Source of the DNA: JBHHZJ01 sp046758005
GTDB taxonomy: Bacteria; Pseudomonadota; Alphaproteobacteria; Kiloniellales; J153
DNA length: 24,067 nucleotides
Assembly (NCBI GenBank): GCA_046758005.1
Contig: JBHHZJ010000054.1
Location: 1 to 24,067 of the forward strand
Direction of reading: 5' to 3'
Below, in pieces: positions 15,147 to 22,219 of this stretch. Each line of letters starts with the position of its first letter. Position 1 is the stretch's first letter. The position numbers and the translations under genes are program-made. The notes below the pieces were generated by a model. It had not been told where the DNA came from. It ran no database searches and saw only the letters and a program-made list of their open reading frames with translations.

Positions 15147-16376
15147 CTAGACATCTGTTGTTCCGCACGGCGCGGCTTTCGCCGTTCCGGCTGCCGAGCG
15201 GACGGCACGGCGGAAGGTCGCGAGCCAGATGGTCGCGGACGCGGCGGCGAGCAGAAAGGGAATGGCGAAGTAGTTGACGGCCTGCCAATCGAAGAAATCG
15301 AGGAGCACGCCCGACAACAACGAGGCCGTCGCCACCGCGCCGAACACCAGGAAGTCGTTGGCGGCCTGGACCTTCGCCCGCTCCGCCGGCAGGTAGGTCT
15401 CGGTCAGAAGGGTCGAGGCGCCGATGAAGGTGAAGTTCCAGCCCAGGCCGAGGGCCGTCAAACCCAGCCAGAACCGAGCAAGGTCGACCCCCGCAAGCGC
15501 CGCCACGACACACCCCACCAGCAACGCGACGCCGAAGAGCATTACATTGTGGACGCCGAACCTGTGGATCAGGCCGCCGGTGAAAAAGGCGGGCGCAAAC
15601 ATGGCCAGCGTGTGCCACTGAATGACGAACGCGGTGTGGTCCAGCCCGTGGCTGTAGGCGGCCATCGCCAGCGGTGTCGCCGTCATCATCAGGATCGTCA
15701 CCCCGTAACCCATCATTCCGACGAACGCGGCCACCATGAATACCGGCTGGCGCATGATTCGCAGCAATGGCCGGCCGGGCTCGCGACTTTCTTCCTCCCG
15801 CAGCCGGGGAATATCGAGAAGCCCAAGCAGGACCGCCGCCGCCAGCGCCAACCCCGCGACCACCAGGTAGGAGCCGAGAAAGCGCTCCGGGGCGAGCAGC
15901 CCGCTCGACCATTTCGCCAGCTCGGGCCCGACCAACGCGGCGACGACTCCCCCCGCCACCACCAGCGAGATCGCCTTGCTCTTGAAGTTGGCGCTCGCCG
16001 CATCGGCGGCGGCGAAGCGGTAGTATTGGGCAAAACCAGCGTAGACCCCGACGATGAAGGCGCCGAGGACGAACAGAGGGAAGTCGCGCCCAAAAACGCC
16101 GGCGGCCGCGACTACGCCGCCGGCGGCGCCGATGAGAGCGCCGAGAATGAAGCCGCGCCGACGGCCGATCCTTGCCATCAACAGCGAGGCGGGAACCATC
16201 GTCACCGCGTTGCCGATCATCGTCGCGGAGACGGGCAGGGTCGCGAGCGCCTTGTCCTCCGCAAGGGCTAGACCGACCAACCCGCTGAGAATGACCAGCA
16301 TGGTCGCGCCCGTCATGAACAGCGCCTGACTGGCCGCGAGTACGGCCACGTTCCTTTTCTCTCGGGCAACTCCCAT
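15147..16376 (-). CDS. Major facilitator superfamily transporter
   Basis: 409 aa with about 12 hydrophobic helices. The loop between helices 2 and 3 reads MARIGRRRGFILG, the MFS signature (G...RxGRR), and a weaker partner IHRFGVHNVMLFG occurs in the second half. A charged central loop (PRLREEESREPGRPLL) separates the two six-helix halves. It resembles the drug/metabolite exporter-like MFS proteins, with no clear substrate. It begins 2 bases after the stop of the HtrA-remnant ORF, possibly coupled to it. The ribosome site is weak. Confidence 0.85.
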   Translation of the reverse strand: MGVAREKRNVAVLAASQALFMTGATMLVILSGLVGLALAEDKALATLPVSATMIGNAVTMVPASLLMARIGRRRGFILGALIGAAGGVVAAAGVFGRDFPLFVLGAFIVGVYAGFAQYYRFAAADAASANFKSKAISLVVAGGVVAALVGPELAKWSSGLLAPERFLGSYLVVAGLALAAAVLLGLLDIPRLREEESREPGRPLLRIMRQPVFMVAAFVGMMGYGVTILMMTATPLAMAAYSHGLDHTAFVIQWHTLAMFAPAFFTGGLIHRFGVHNVMLFGVALLVGCVVAALAGVDLARFWLGLTALGLGWNFTFIGASTLLTETYLPAERAKVQAANDFLVFGAVATASLLSGVLLDFFDWQAVNYFAIPFLLAAASATIWLATFRRAVRSAAGTAKAAPCGTTDV

Positions 16377-16378
16377 GA

Positions 16379-16600
16379 TCAAAAGAGATCTCGGGAAATA
16401 GGGAGGTTGCGCACGCGGGTTGGCCGCATCGTCTGGCCCCAAGGCCCAACCTCGGCGATCACGGTGTGCGCGATTCGGTGGTTGTTCGTCGCGATGTAGC
16501 CACGCGCCGCGGTGTTGACCACGCCGGACGTCGCCTTCTCGAGTATCGGCGCAAGGCTCTGCACCTGCCCGCAGATCTTGATGCTCGATCGCGTGATCAT
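16379..16600 (-). pseudogene. Collapsed HtrA/Deg protease remnant, 73 codons
   Basis: The frame begins at ATG 16600 with a strong ribosome site (GGGAG, 8 bases upstream). Its protein reads SLAPILEKATSGVVNTAARG, close to the mature start of DegP/DegQ (SLAPMLEKV.PAVV.I.V.G), and then jumps directly to GYIATNNHRIAHT, close to the Deg catalytic-histidine segment (GYIVTNNHVI..A). The stretch normally between them, and the Asp, Ser and PDZ parts, are missing. The C-terminal 25 residues match nothing. I read it as a deletion remnant. Because start, ribosome site and frame are intact, a small expressed peptide coupled to the MFS gene cannot be excluded. Confidence 0.55.
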
Positions 16601-16650
16601 CTTGGTTTCTCCCTGGTCTCTCCCGGTCGCCATCCCGAAGGACTTCCGGC

Positions 16651-17304
16651 TTAAGCGAATCTTTCTCCTCTTCCGCGCAACCTTGGGATGAAGCCGGGAA
16701 CGCTTTGCGCATAGCGCCGATAGGCTTCGCCGAACTCCGCGATGGCCTCCCACTCCTCCCTGCGCGCAAGGCGCACGTACATCGCCACCAGAAACGGAAA
16801 CATCAGCACGGTGAGCAGGGTCGGCCACTGCAGGAGGAAGCCCAGCATGATCAGGACGAAGCCGACATACTGCGGGTGGCGGATCACGGCATACGGCCCC
16901 GCCGTGGCCAGAGCACGCCGGCGCTGGGTCTCGTGGAGCACGCGCCAGGCTGCCGAGACGAGGACGAAGCCACCACCTATGAACACAGCGCTAAGGATGT
17001 GAAACGGGCCGAAATGGGGATTGGCCCGCCAGCCGAACAGCATCTCCGGAAGGTGCCCGGCATCGTGGGAAAACCAGTCCACGCCCGGATACCGGCTCTG
17101 CAACCAGCCGGAGAGAAAATAGATCGTCAGCGGAAAACCGTACATCTCCGTAAACAGGGCGACGAGGAAGGCGCTGAAGGCGCCGAACGATCGCCAATCG
17201 CGCCCTGTCTGCGGCTTGAAGAAACTGAACGCGAAAATGATGAACACGGCCGAGTTGATCACAACCAGTGTCCACAGCCCGTATGACGGCGCTTGCCCGC
17301 TCAC
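16651..17304 (-). CDS. Isoprenylcysteine carboxyl methyltransferase-family membrane protein
   Basis: 217 aa from GTG 17304, with a GGGGGG ribosome site just upstream and a GTGA overlap with the stop of the DUF2933 gene. Five to six membrane helices are visible. The C-terminal signature GPYAVIRHPQYVGFVLIMLGFLL and the terminal RREEWEAIAEFGEAYRRYAQSVPGFIPR are the SAM-binding ICMT/PEMT pattern (RHP.Y.G; EE....FG..Y..Y....P.FIP). Bacterial homologues are presumed methyltransferases of unknown substrate, and prenylated proteins are unlikely here. Pairing with DUF2933 suggests a joint envelope function. Confidence 0.85.
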   Translation of the reverse strand: MSGQAPSYGLWTLVVINSAVFIIFAFSFFKPQTGRDWRSFGAFSAFLVALFTEMYGFPLTIYFLSGWLQSRYPGVDWFSHDAGHLPEMLFGWRANPHFGPFHILSAVFIGGGFVLVSAAWRVLHETQRRRALATAGPYAVIRHPQYVGFVLIMLGFLLQWPTLLTVLMFPFLVAMYVRLARREEWEAIAEFGEAYRRYAQSVPGFIPRLRGRGERFA

Positions 17305-17555
17305 GAATCCCCCCTTTCACCCGGTGGATCGCGATGACCCGAATCATGGTCGTCCCCATGGCCGCCGTGACCGTGGTGCATGAAGAGGTGCATCAGCAGG
17401 CAGCCGCCGATCAGGAGCCACGGCAGCGCGGCGATGGCGTGCGCTCGGTGCTCGGTCCAGAGGAAGTAACCCGCGACGGCCAGGAACCCGATCAGCACGA
17501 GGCCGCTTCGCGACAGCAGGAAATTGCGGACGTTCAGACCCTCGGGTGCGCTCAT
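17301..17555 (-). CDS. DUF2933 small membrane protein with His-rich tail
   Basis: 84 aa. There are two membrane helices (SGLVLIGFLAVAGYFLWTE and AIAALPWLLIGGCLLMHLF), then a His/Asp/Gly-rich tail (HHGHGGHGDDHDSGH), the usual form of DUF2933 proteins. The tail could bind metal ions. Its stop overlaps the GTG of the methyltransferase-family gene by four bases. The gene starts about 58 bases after the beta-propeller gene. Confidence 0.85.
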   Translation of the reverse strand: MSAPEGLNVRNFLLSRSGLVLIGFLAVAGYFLWTEHRAHAIAALPWLLIGGCLLMHLFMHHGHGGHGDDHDSGHRDPPGERGDS

Positions 17556-17613
17556 GAGCGTGCCCCAACCGAATGACGGGCAGGGATGGTCGAGGCCGGA
17601 TCCTTGCCTCGGT

Positions 17614-18708
17614 TCATCGCTGCACCACGACCATCTGATGGCCTTGGCCTCGAATCGGGATCTCTTTCACGACCTGGAGGCTTTCTTGATCGACGACCCA
17701 GATCTTCGACTCCTCCGCGCTCGAGACGTAGAGCTTCCCGGCCCCACGCACCGTTGTGAGGTGATAGGGGGATGGCGCCAGGGACGCCTCGCGCATCTCG
17801 CCGGTGTGCAGGCCGATCGCGACCAGCTTGTTCCGTTCGCGGGCGCTGACGAAGAGCGTCCGTCCATTGCTCGAAAGGTCGAGTCCGTGGAGAATTCCGC
17901 CGATCTCGAAGGTTCGCGTTATCGCGCCGCTTTCCGTCGCGATCTCCGAGACCGTGCCGTCGACCACGTTGGCGACGTAGAGGCGGCGGCCGTCGTGCGA
18001 GAGGGCCATGTGCTCGGGGCTCGCGCCTGCGAGGAAGTTCCGACGCACGATCCACAGGTCCGTATCGACCTCGCTGATCGTGTTGTTCCCGGCGTTGCTG
18101 ACGTAGACGCGCTTGCCATCCGGACTGACGACCGCATAGTTCGGCTGCGGTCCTGTTTGCAGGGTGGCCGTCAGCTCGAAGGTGCCGAGATCGATGACGC
18201 TGATCCCTCCACCGTTGGGATGGGTCGCCACGGCGTAGCGGCCGTCCGGAGTGACTGCGGTGTGGTGGACCGCGCCCGGCACCTCGACCCGGCGAACGAT
18301 CGATCCGTCCGCCGCGCGAACAATCGAAACGAAGCTGACGCTCCCGCTTGGCTGGGCGGCCTTCGAGGCCGGCTTCGCATGGTGCGCCTGGTGATCGCTC
18401 CGGGACATTCCTGCCGGCTTTTCCGGGAGCCTTCGCTCCTCAGGCGTTGTCGCCGCGAGGCTGCCGGCGATCAGGAGTTTTCCGTCCGGCGTGGCGGCCA
18501 GACCATGCACGTTCGGTAGGTCGGCGAACCGGTCGAGGACCGTGTCGCTTTCCCCGTTGATGGCCAACAGCTCGCCGGCGCTGCCAAGCGGCACATAGAC
18601 AACCTCACCTGCCATTGCCGCAGAGGCCAGGCCAACGAGCAGGGTCGCAAGCGGTGCACCCGTGAGGATGCGCTTAGGCGCTTGTTTCACTTTCGTCTTC
18701 CTTTTCAT
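17614..18708 (-). CDS. Periplasmic YVTN-type beta-propeller protein
   Basis: 364 aa. A signal peptide (ILTGAPLATLLVGLASAAMA) precedes about seven repeated blades with the YncE/YVTN pattern (PDGKRVYVSNAGNNTISEVD; HDGRRLYVANVVDGTVSEI; SNGRTLFVSARERNKLVAI). A His-containing insert sits between the first blades (residues about 95-120, SRSDHQAHHAKP). Such propellers bind DNA, metals or protein partners, and no catalytic residues are evident. It lies between the repeat protein and the DUF2933/methyltransferase pair, all on the same strand, and may share their promoter. The ribosome site is weak, so the start is moderately certain. Confidence 0.82.
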   Translation of the reverse strand: MKRKTKVKQAPKRILTGAPLATLLVGLASAAMAGEVVYVPLGSAGELLAINGESDTVLDRFADLPNVHGLAATPDGKLLIAGSLAATTPEERRLPEKPAGMSRSDHQAHHAKPASKAAQPSGSVSFVSIVRAADGSIVRRVEVPGAVHHTAVTPDGRYAVATHPNGGGISVIDLGTFELTATLQTGPQPNYAVVSPDGKRVYVSNAGNNTISEVDTDLWIVRRNFLAGASPEHMALSHDGRRLYVANVVDGTVSEIATESGAITRTFEIGGILHGLDLSSNGRTLFVSARERNKLVAIGLHTGEMREASLAPSPYHLTTVRGAGKLYVSSAEESKIWVVDQESLQVVKEIPIRGQGHQMVVVQR

Positions 18709-18950
18709 TCAGTTGAATTGCCTTCCGTCGGCAACCTTCATCGCCTTGCAACCGGGATCGCTGGCCGGGGTTCTTTCCCCACCTCTCGCGCAGGAGCGGT
18801 GTCATCTGGTACGGCGAGTCCGGCCGCCGCCGTTGTGAGCGGAGCCGACGGCGGCCGGGCCGGCTTGTCTGCCGCATACCGGATCCCGCGTCCGCGGATC
18901 GCCCGGAGCCGCTGGTTCACCCGCGTCGCGCCGTTCGATCCCGAACGCGA

Positions 18951-19454
18951 TCACATGACCGCCTTGCCGCCGTATGCGCGGCCGAAGAAATCGGCACGGT
19001 GTCGGTCGATGGACTGCCGTTCCGCCGCAATTGCCTCCGCGCTCCTTGGCACTGGCTTGCCGGCCGATGTCGATGATTGCCCGGCCTCGACGGCCATGCG
19101 CCGAAGGGCCTGAACGGTCTCGCGATCCACGGGCCGCGCGGCCTCAATCCGGGTCGGCAATGGCAGCGACGCGCCGGGGCTTGGCGCAGCCCCTTGCCCG
19201 GATACCGAGAACGGCCTCGGCGAATATGCTCGGGCAAAGAACTCCGCGCGATGTCGGTCGATGGACTGCCGTTCGGCCTCGATAGCCTCCCGGGACTTTG
19301 CCGCTGGTTTGATGGCCGAGCTCGACGTTTGCCCGGCCTCGATGGCCATCTGGCGAAGGGCCTGGACGGTTCCCGGGTCGACGGGTTGGACGGCGAGCCC
19401 CGGACTCGTCAGAGTCGCGATCGCCACACCGACCAAAAACGATGGCATACGCAT
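18951..19454 (-). CDS. Exported protein made of two 54-residue repeats
   Basis: 167 aa from ATG 19454 (AGGAG 9 bases upstream). A short signal peptide (FLVGVAIATLTSPGLA) is followed by repeat 1 (residues 24-77) and repeat 2 (108-161), identical at about 40 of 54 positions: PVD..TVQALR.MA.EAGQ, then a Ser/Lys linker, then AERQSIDRHRA.FF.RAY. The linker between repeats is Pro/Ser-rich. A 23-base stretch is identical at the DNA level (19000-19022 and 19252-19274, 252 bases apart), so the duplication is fairly recent or under conversion. No family is recognised. The His/Arg/Phe end of each unit is its most constant part. The four-half-site operator lies about 88 bases upstream, suggesting control by the neighbouring two-component system. 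Confidence 0.75.
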   Translation of the reverse strand: MRMPSFLVGVAIATLTSPGLAVQPVDPGTVQALRQMAIEAGQTSSSAIKPAAKSREAIEAERQSIDRHRAEFFARAYSPRPFSVSGQGAAPSPGASLPLPTRIEAARPVDRETVQALRRMAVEAGQSSTSAGKPVPRSAEAIAAERQSIDRHRADFFGRAYGGKAVM

Positions 19455-19541
19455 TGGTGCAGCTCCTCTGCTTGGGTTGATATCTGAAATTCCTCATGAC
19501 GCAGTTCTGTTTCCGGACGTTCTCGAATCACCCGCCATTCC

Positions 19542-19584
19542 GTGACGCACCGTGACGCCGGGTCAATCTGTCACGGTCCATTAC
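19542..19584. promoter_or_regulatory. Four-half-site operator, copy 1 (upstream of the repeat protein)
   Basis: Half-sites GTGAC (19542), GTGAC (19552), GTCAC (19570) and ATTAC (19580) have starts spaced 10, 18 and 10 bases. The same spacing occurs at 21398-21440 and 23790-23832. An A/T run (AATTTT) follows the right end as in the other copies. It lies about 88 bases before the start of the repeat protein and touches the end of the 54-aa ORF. Direct repeats one helical turn apart are typical of OmpR/PhoB-family regulators. Confidence 0.6.
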
Positions 19585-19745
19585 GAATTTTCTTGCGCGC
19601 TCGAAGATGCGCTGCGCCACAGCGGATGGAGGACGTCCGCCACGCCTCGCGGGCCGGCGACGGCGTCGATCTGGTCGAGGTTGTCGAGGCCGGAGGAGAA
19701 GATCTCGGCGACGGTGGTGCCGTGCAGGCTGCGGATCTCGGTCAT
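19581..19745 (-). CDS. 54-aa ORF at the end of the small-protein operon
   Basis: The ATG at 19745 follows the DUF5676 stop by 12 bases, with AGGAG formed at that stop about 10 bases upstream. The peptide (MTEIRSLHGTTVAEIFSSGL onward, ending in Ser-rich sequence) has a soluble, slightly acidic character and no family I recognise. Tight packing and the ribosome site support translation. Its end overlaps the operator copy at 19542-19584. Confidence 0.5.
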   Translation of the reverse strand: MTEIRSLHGTTVAEIFSSGLDNLDQIDAVAGPRGVADVLHPLWRSASSSAQENS

Positions 19746-19757
19746 GGCAAGATGCTC

Positions 19758-20081
19758 CTAGGTGAACTTTGCGGCGAAGATGTTGTACAGCGGCGCGAAC
19801 ACGAGGGCGACGTACCAGCCGTAGGCGAAGGCCTCGACGAGGCCGAGGAAGAACGACGGCCAGGTCAGCCAGGTGAACCCCGGCAGCAGCGGCGCCCAGA
19901 GCGGGTTCATCGCCTGGCTCGGGAACCAGAGGTCGAACAGGACGCAGAGCACGTAGGTGACGACCAGGAAGGTCCCGAGGCTCAATCCCAGCGCCACGAC
20001 CGGGATCCGGGGCACGCTTCGCGCGGGCAGCGGCGTGCCCGGGCGGGCGCGGAATTCATGCGCGGATGCGGTTGTGGGCAT
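19758..20081 (-). CDS. DUF5676 family membrane protein
   Basis: 107 aa with two long hydrophobic segments (VVALGLSLGTFLVVTYVLCVLFDLW and FFLGLVEAFAYGWYVALVFAPLYNIFAA), the usual DUF5676 form, probably hairpin topology in the inner membrane. Its start overlaps the end of the YHS gene by 26 bases, so they are coupled. DUF5676 and YHS proteins are commonly neighbours in metal-resistance loci. The molecular role is unknown. Confidence 0.82.
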   Translation of the reverse strand: MPTTASAHEFRARPGTPLPARSVPRIPVVALGLSLGTFLVVTYVLCVLFDLWFPSQAMNPLWAPLLPGFTWLTWPSFFLGLVEAFAYGWYVALVFAPLYNIFAAKFT

Positions 20082-20418
20082 GGGGTCGCTCCGATCGCCG
20101 CGCCCCGGCGCCGGGCTCGCCGGCGTAGAGGTCGGGCGCGGCTTCGAAGGCCTCGCGGCACTCGCGCGAGCAGAAGTAGTAGACGTTTCCCTCGTAGACG
20201 CTGGGCCTGGCCGTCTCGGTGGCGAGCGTCCTGCCGCAGACCGGGTCGATGTCCTTCTCCGGGGGCACCCAGCGCACCTCGGGGGCGGCGTCCCGGCCGC
20301 CGTTGCGCCCGCCGGGTTGGCGGCGCTGTCCGCGCCCCATGACGTGGGCGCCGCAGCCCAGGCGCATCATCAGGCAAAGAGCGGCGGCCCAGAGGGCGAA
20401 GTAGAGGAGCGCGTCCAT
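20056..20418 (-). CDS. Membrane-anchored YHS-domain protein
   Basis: 120 aa. An N-terminal membrane helix (LLYFALWAAALCLMMRLG) is followed by a basic Gly-rich linker, then a YHS domain (residues about 55-98): DPVCGRTL, YEGNVYYFCSRECREAFEAAPDLY, with C61, C83 and C87 in the metal-binding arrangement of the family. YHS domains accompany copper/heavy-metal P-type ATPases and oxygenases, and are thought to bind metal. Its ATG overlaps the upstream stop (ATGA). Confidence 0.88.
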   Translation of the reverse strand: MDALLYFALWAAALCLMMRLGCGAHVMGRGQRRQPGGRNGGRDAAPEVRWVPPEKDIDPVCGRTLATETARPSVYEGNVYYFCSRECREAFEAAPDLYAGEPGAGARRSERPHAHNRIRA

Positions 20419-20714
20419 CAGTCGCGCCCCGGCGCCGGCGGCGGGATTACCGGCGCCTCCGTCCCACTGGCCGCCGCCCTCCCCGGACCGACCGCCGCCA
20501 TGGCGCTCGTCCCGCCACCGCGGGCTCGGAGCGAGCGGTCACGGCGCAGCCGCCCGATCAGGCGGTCGAGGTCGCCGCGCGTCACGCCGTCGCGCGCCAT
20601 GAGAACGCGGACCACGGGCTCGTCCAGCAGTTCCTCGAGCCTCGGCTCGGGGCCCGAAAGCGCGGGGCCGTTGCCCGTGTCGTCAAGCGCGCGAACCTCC
20701 GGGAGGCTGCTCAT
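20418..20714 (-). CDS. 98-aa soluble protein of the metal-linked operon
   Basis: 98 aa from ATG 20714 (GGAGGG about 11 bases upstream; ATGA overlap with the gene before it and with the YHS gene after it). The core EELLDEPVVRVLMARDGVTRGDLDRLIGRLRRDR reads like a small helical domain. The rest is Ala/Gly/Pro-rich. No family name is recognised. Coupling on both sides makes expression with the YHS and Cys-rich proteins very likely. Confidence 0.7.
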   Translation of the reverse strand: MSSLPEVRALDDTGNGPALSGPEPRLEELLDEPVVRVLMARDGVTRGDLDRLIGRLRRDRSLRARGGGTSAMAAVGPGRAAASGTEAPVIPPPAPGRD

Positions 20715-21208
20715 GCCCGCCGTTCCCTCCCGGGCTGCGCGGCGCCGTCCATACCGCAACCGGTTCCCATGTCAGCTCCGCAACCCGGCCCGCCCGCCCG
20801 GACCGGGGCCTCGCCGGCGCCTGCGGCGCCGATGCGGAGCTTCGACAGCGCGGTCTCGAGTATCTCCTCCACGACGCCCGCGTGGCGGCGCGCCAGGCCT
20901 TGGGGATCGCAGCCGAACGAACGATCCGGCCTCGCGCCCGGCGCCCCTTCGGCAACGGAGTCGGATGGGCCGTCCCCGACGCCGCTCGGCGCGTCGAGGT
21001 CGTCGAGGACCGCGCGCAGGGTCGCGACCAGCGACTCGACCTTGACCATTCGCGCCGCCATGACGGCCTCGTTGTCCAACCCGCGGTACCGGAGCACGCC
21101 CGGCAGCCTCGCATGGTTGTGGTCGACGGCCGGCGTGCTCGCCGCGGCCTTGATCTCGGCCGCGGCGGCGCATGTGCATGCCTCGCACCGACAGGCGCTT
21201 GCGTTCAT
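20711..21208 (-). CDS. 165-aa protein with N-terminal CxCxxCxC motif
   Basis: 165 aa from ATG 21208 (GGAGGG 8 bases upstream). The N-terminus reads MNASACRCEACTCAAAAEIK, a metallothionein-like cysteine cluster, then a HNH segment, a helical region (VMAARMVKVESLVATLRAVLDDL), a Gly/Pro-rich acidic middle, a second helix (AGVVEEILETALSKLRIGAAG) and a Cys/Gly end (GCGADMGTGCGMDG). There is no membrane segment. The cysteine clusters suggest metal binding. ATGA overlap with the 98-aa gene. Confidence 0.65.
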   Translation of the reverse strand: MNASACRCEACTCAAAAEIKAAASTPAVDHNHARLPGVLRYRGLDNEAVMAARMVKVESLVATLRAVLDDLDAPSGVGDGPSDSVAEGAPGARPDRSFGCDPQGLARRHAGVVEEILETALSKLRIGAAGAGEAPVRAGGPGCGADMGTGCGMDGAAQPGRERRA

Positions 21209-21231
21209 GGCCAATCCCTCCGGCTCCAAGG

Positions 21232-21312
21232 TCAGCGCCCCGGGACCGCGCGGTCGCGTCCTCGCCGATGGACCTGCTTGGCGGCGGCCGCGAGGGCCTT
21301 GCGCAACGGCAT
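21232..21312 (-). CDS. 26-aa ORF with strong ribosome site, first in the small-protein operon
   Basis: ATG 21312 is preceded by AAGGAGAG at about 9 bases, the best ribosome site in the region. The peptide (MPLRKALAAAAKQVHRRGRD...) is basic and helical. It is either a leader peptide or a short real gene, 23 bases before the next start. No homologue is recognised. Confidence 0.4.
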   Translation of the reverse strand: MPLRKALAAAAKQVHRRGRDRAVPGR

Positions 21313-21397
21313 CGTGACGGTCTCTCCTTACCTCGTGGCGTCGCGGGATAGATAGGCGGGCCAGGTAACGGGTTGATGTCGCCCACCGGGCCTTTGC

Positions 21398-21440
21398 GTA
21401 ACGGGGCGTAACGGCCGGGCCCGTTGTTACGTTCGGTTAC
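21398..21440. promoter_or_regulatory. Four-half-site operator, copy 2 (divergent promoter of the two-component system)
   Basis: GTAACGG at 21398 and 21408 (direct, 10 bases apart) and GTTAC at 21426 and 21436 (10 apart) give the 10/18/10 start spacing. A fifth GTAACGG lies at 21365. An A/T run (AATTTTT) follows. Placed between the divergent small-protein operon and the response-regulator gene, it is the expected autoregulatory site. Confidence 0.75.
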
Positions 21441-21484
21441 AATTTTTCCGCGGCCGGGCGCGCACGCGGAGGTAATCTCGGCAC

Positions 21485-22219
21485 ATGAACGCCAACCCAA
21501 CCGAAGGCTCGCCGCACCTGCTGATCGTCGACGACGACCGGGAGATCCGGGACCTGCTGTCGCGGTTCCTGACCCGGCACGGCTATCGCGTGACCACCGC
21601 GCAGGACGGCCGGGAGATGAAGAAGGCGCTGGCGGACTGGAGCATCGACCTGGTCGTGCTCGACCTCATGCTGCCGGGCACCGACGGGCTGACGCTGTGC
21701 CGGGACCTGAGATCCCGGTCCGAAATCCCGGTCATCATGCTGACCGCCATGGGCGAGGAGACCGACCGCATCGTGGGTCTGGAGATGGGCGCCGACGACT
21801 ACCTCCCGAAACCGTTCAATCCGCGCGAGCTGCTGGCCCGGGTGAAGGCGGTGCTGCGCCGCAGCGACCAGCCGCGCCGTCCATCGCGCGAGGGGCAGGG
21901 CGAGCTGGCCCGCTTCGCCGGGTGGGAACTGGATATGGCGACCCGCGTGTTGAGAAGCCCGGACGGCGTGATCGTGGACCTCACCGCCGGGGAGTTCGAG
22001 CTGCTGCGCGTCTTCGCCCTGCATCCCCGGCGAGTCCTCAGCCGCGATCAGATCCTGGACATGACGCGCGGCCGCGCGGCCGCGCCGTTCGACCGCAGCG
22101 GGGACGGTCAGGTCGGCCCCCAGCGGCGCCAGCTCGAAGCCGACCCGGGCAATCCCGTGCTGATCAGAACCGTGCGCGGCGGCGGCTATGTCTTCACCCC
22201 GGCCGTGGAGCACACGTGA
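21485..22219 (+). CDS. OmpR-family response regulator
   Basis: 244 aa. Receiver residues 10-125 carry D16/D17, phospho-acceptor D60, T87 and K109. A winged-helix effector domain at 142-236 ends in the wing IRTVRGGGYVFTP. Where the family recognition helix usually reads RSIDVQI.RLRRKLE, this protein has RSGDGQVGPQRRQLE (204-218), with two glycines and a proline in the DNA-reading helix. This could alter or abolish binding. Frame and start (GGAGG upstream) are intact. Its TGA overlaps the kinase GTG (GTGA). Nearby repeated GTTAC half-sites are the likely targets. Confidence 0.92.
   Translation: MNANPTEGSPHLLIVDDDREIRDLLSRFLTRHGYRVTTAQDGREMKKALADWSIDLVVLDLMLPGTDGLTLCRDLRSRSEIPVIMLTAMGEETDRIVGLEMGADDYLPKPFNPRELLARVKAVLRRSDQPRRPSREGQGELARFAGWELDMATRVLRSPDGVIVDLTAGEFELLRVFALHPRRVLSRDQILDMTRGRAAAPFDRSGDGQVGPQRRQLEADPGNPVLIRTVRGGGYVFTPAVEHT

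Noticed and set aside
19542..20342. 266-codon + strand ORF across the small-protein operon
   Set aside because: Its GTG start is part of the operator, and it runs antisense to DUF5676 and YHS genes that have clear domains and overlaps.
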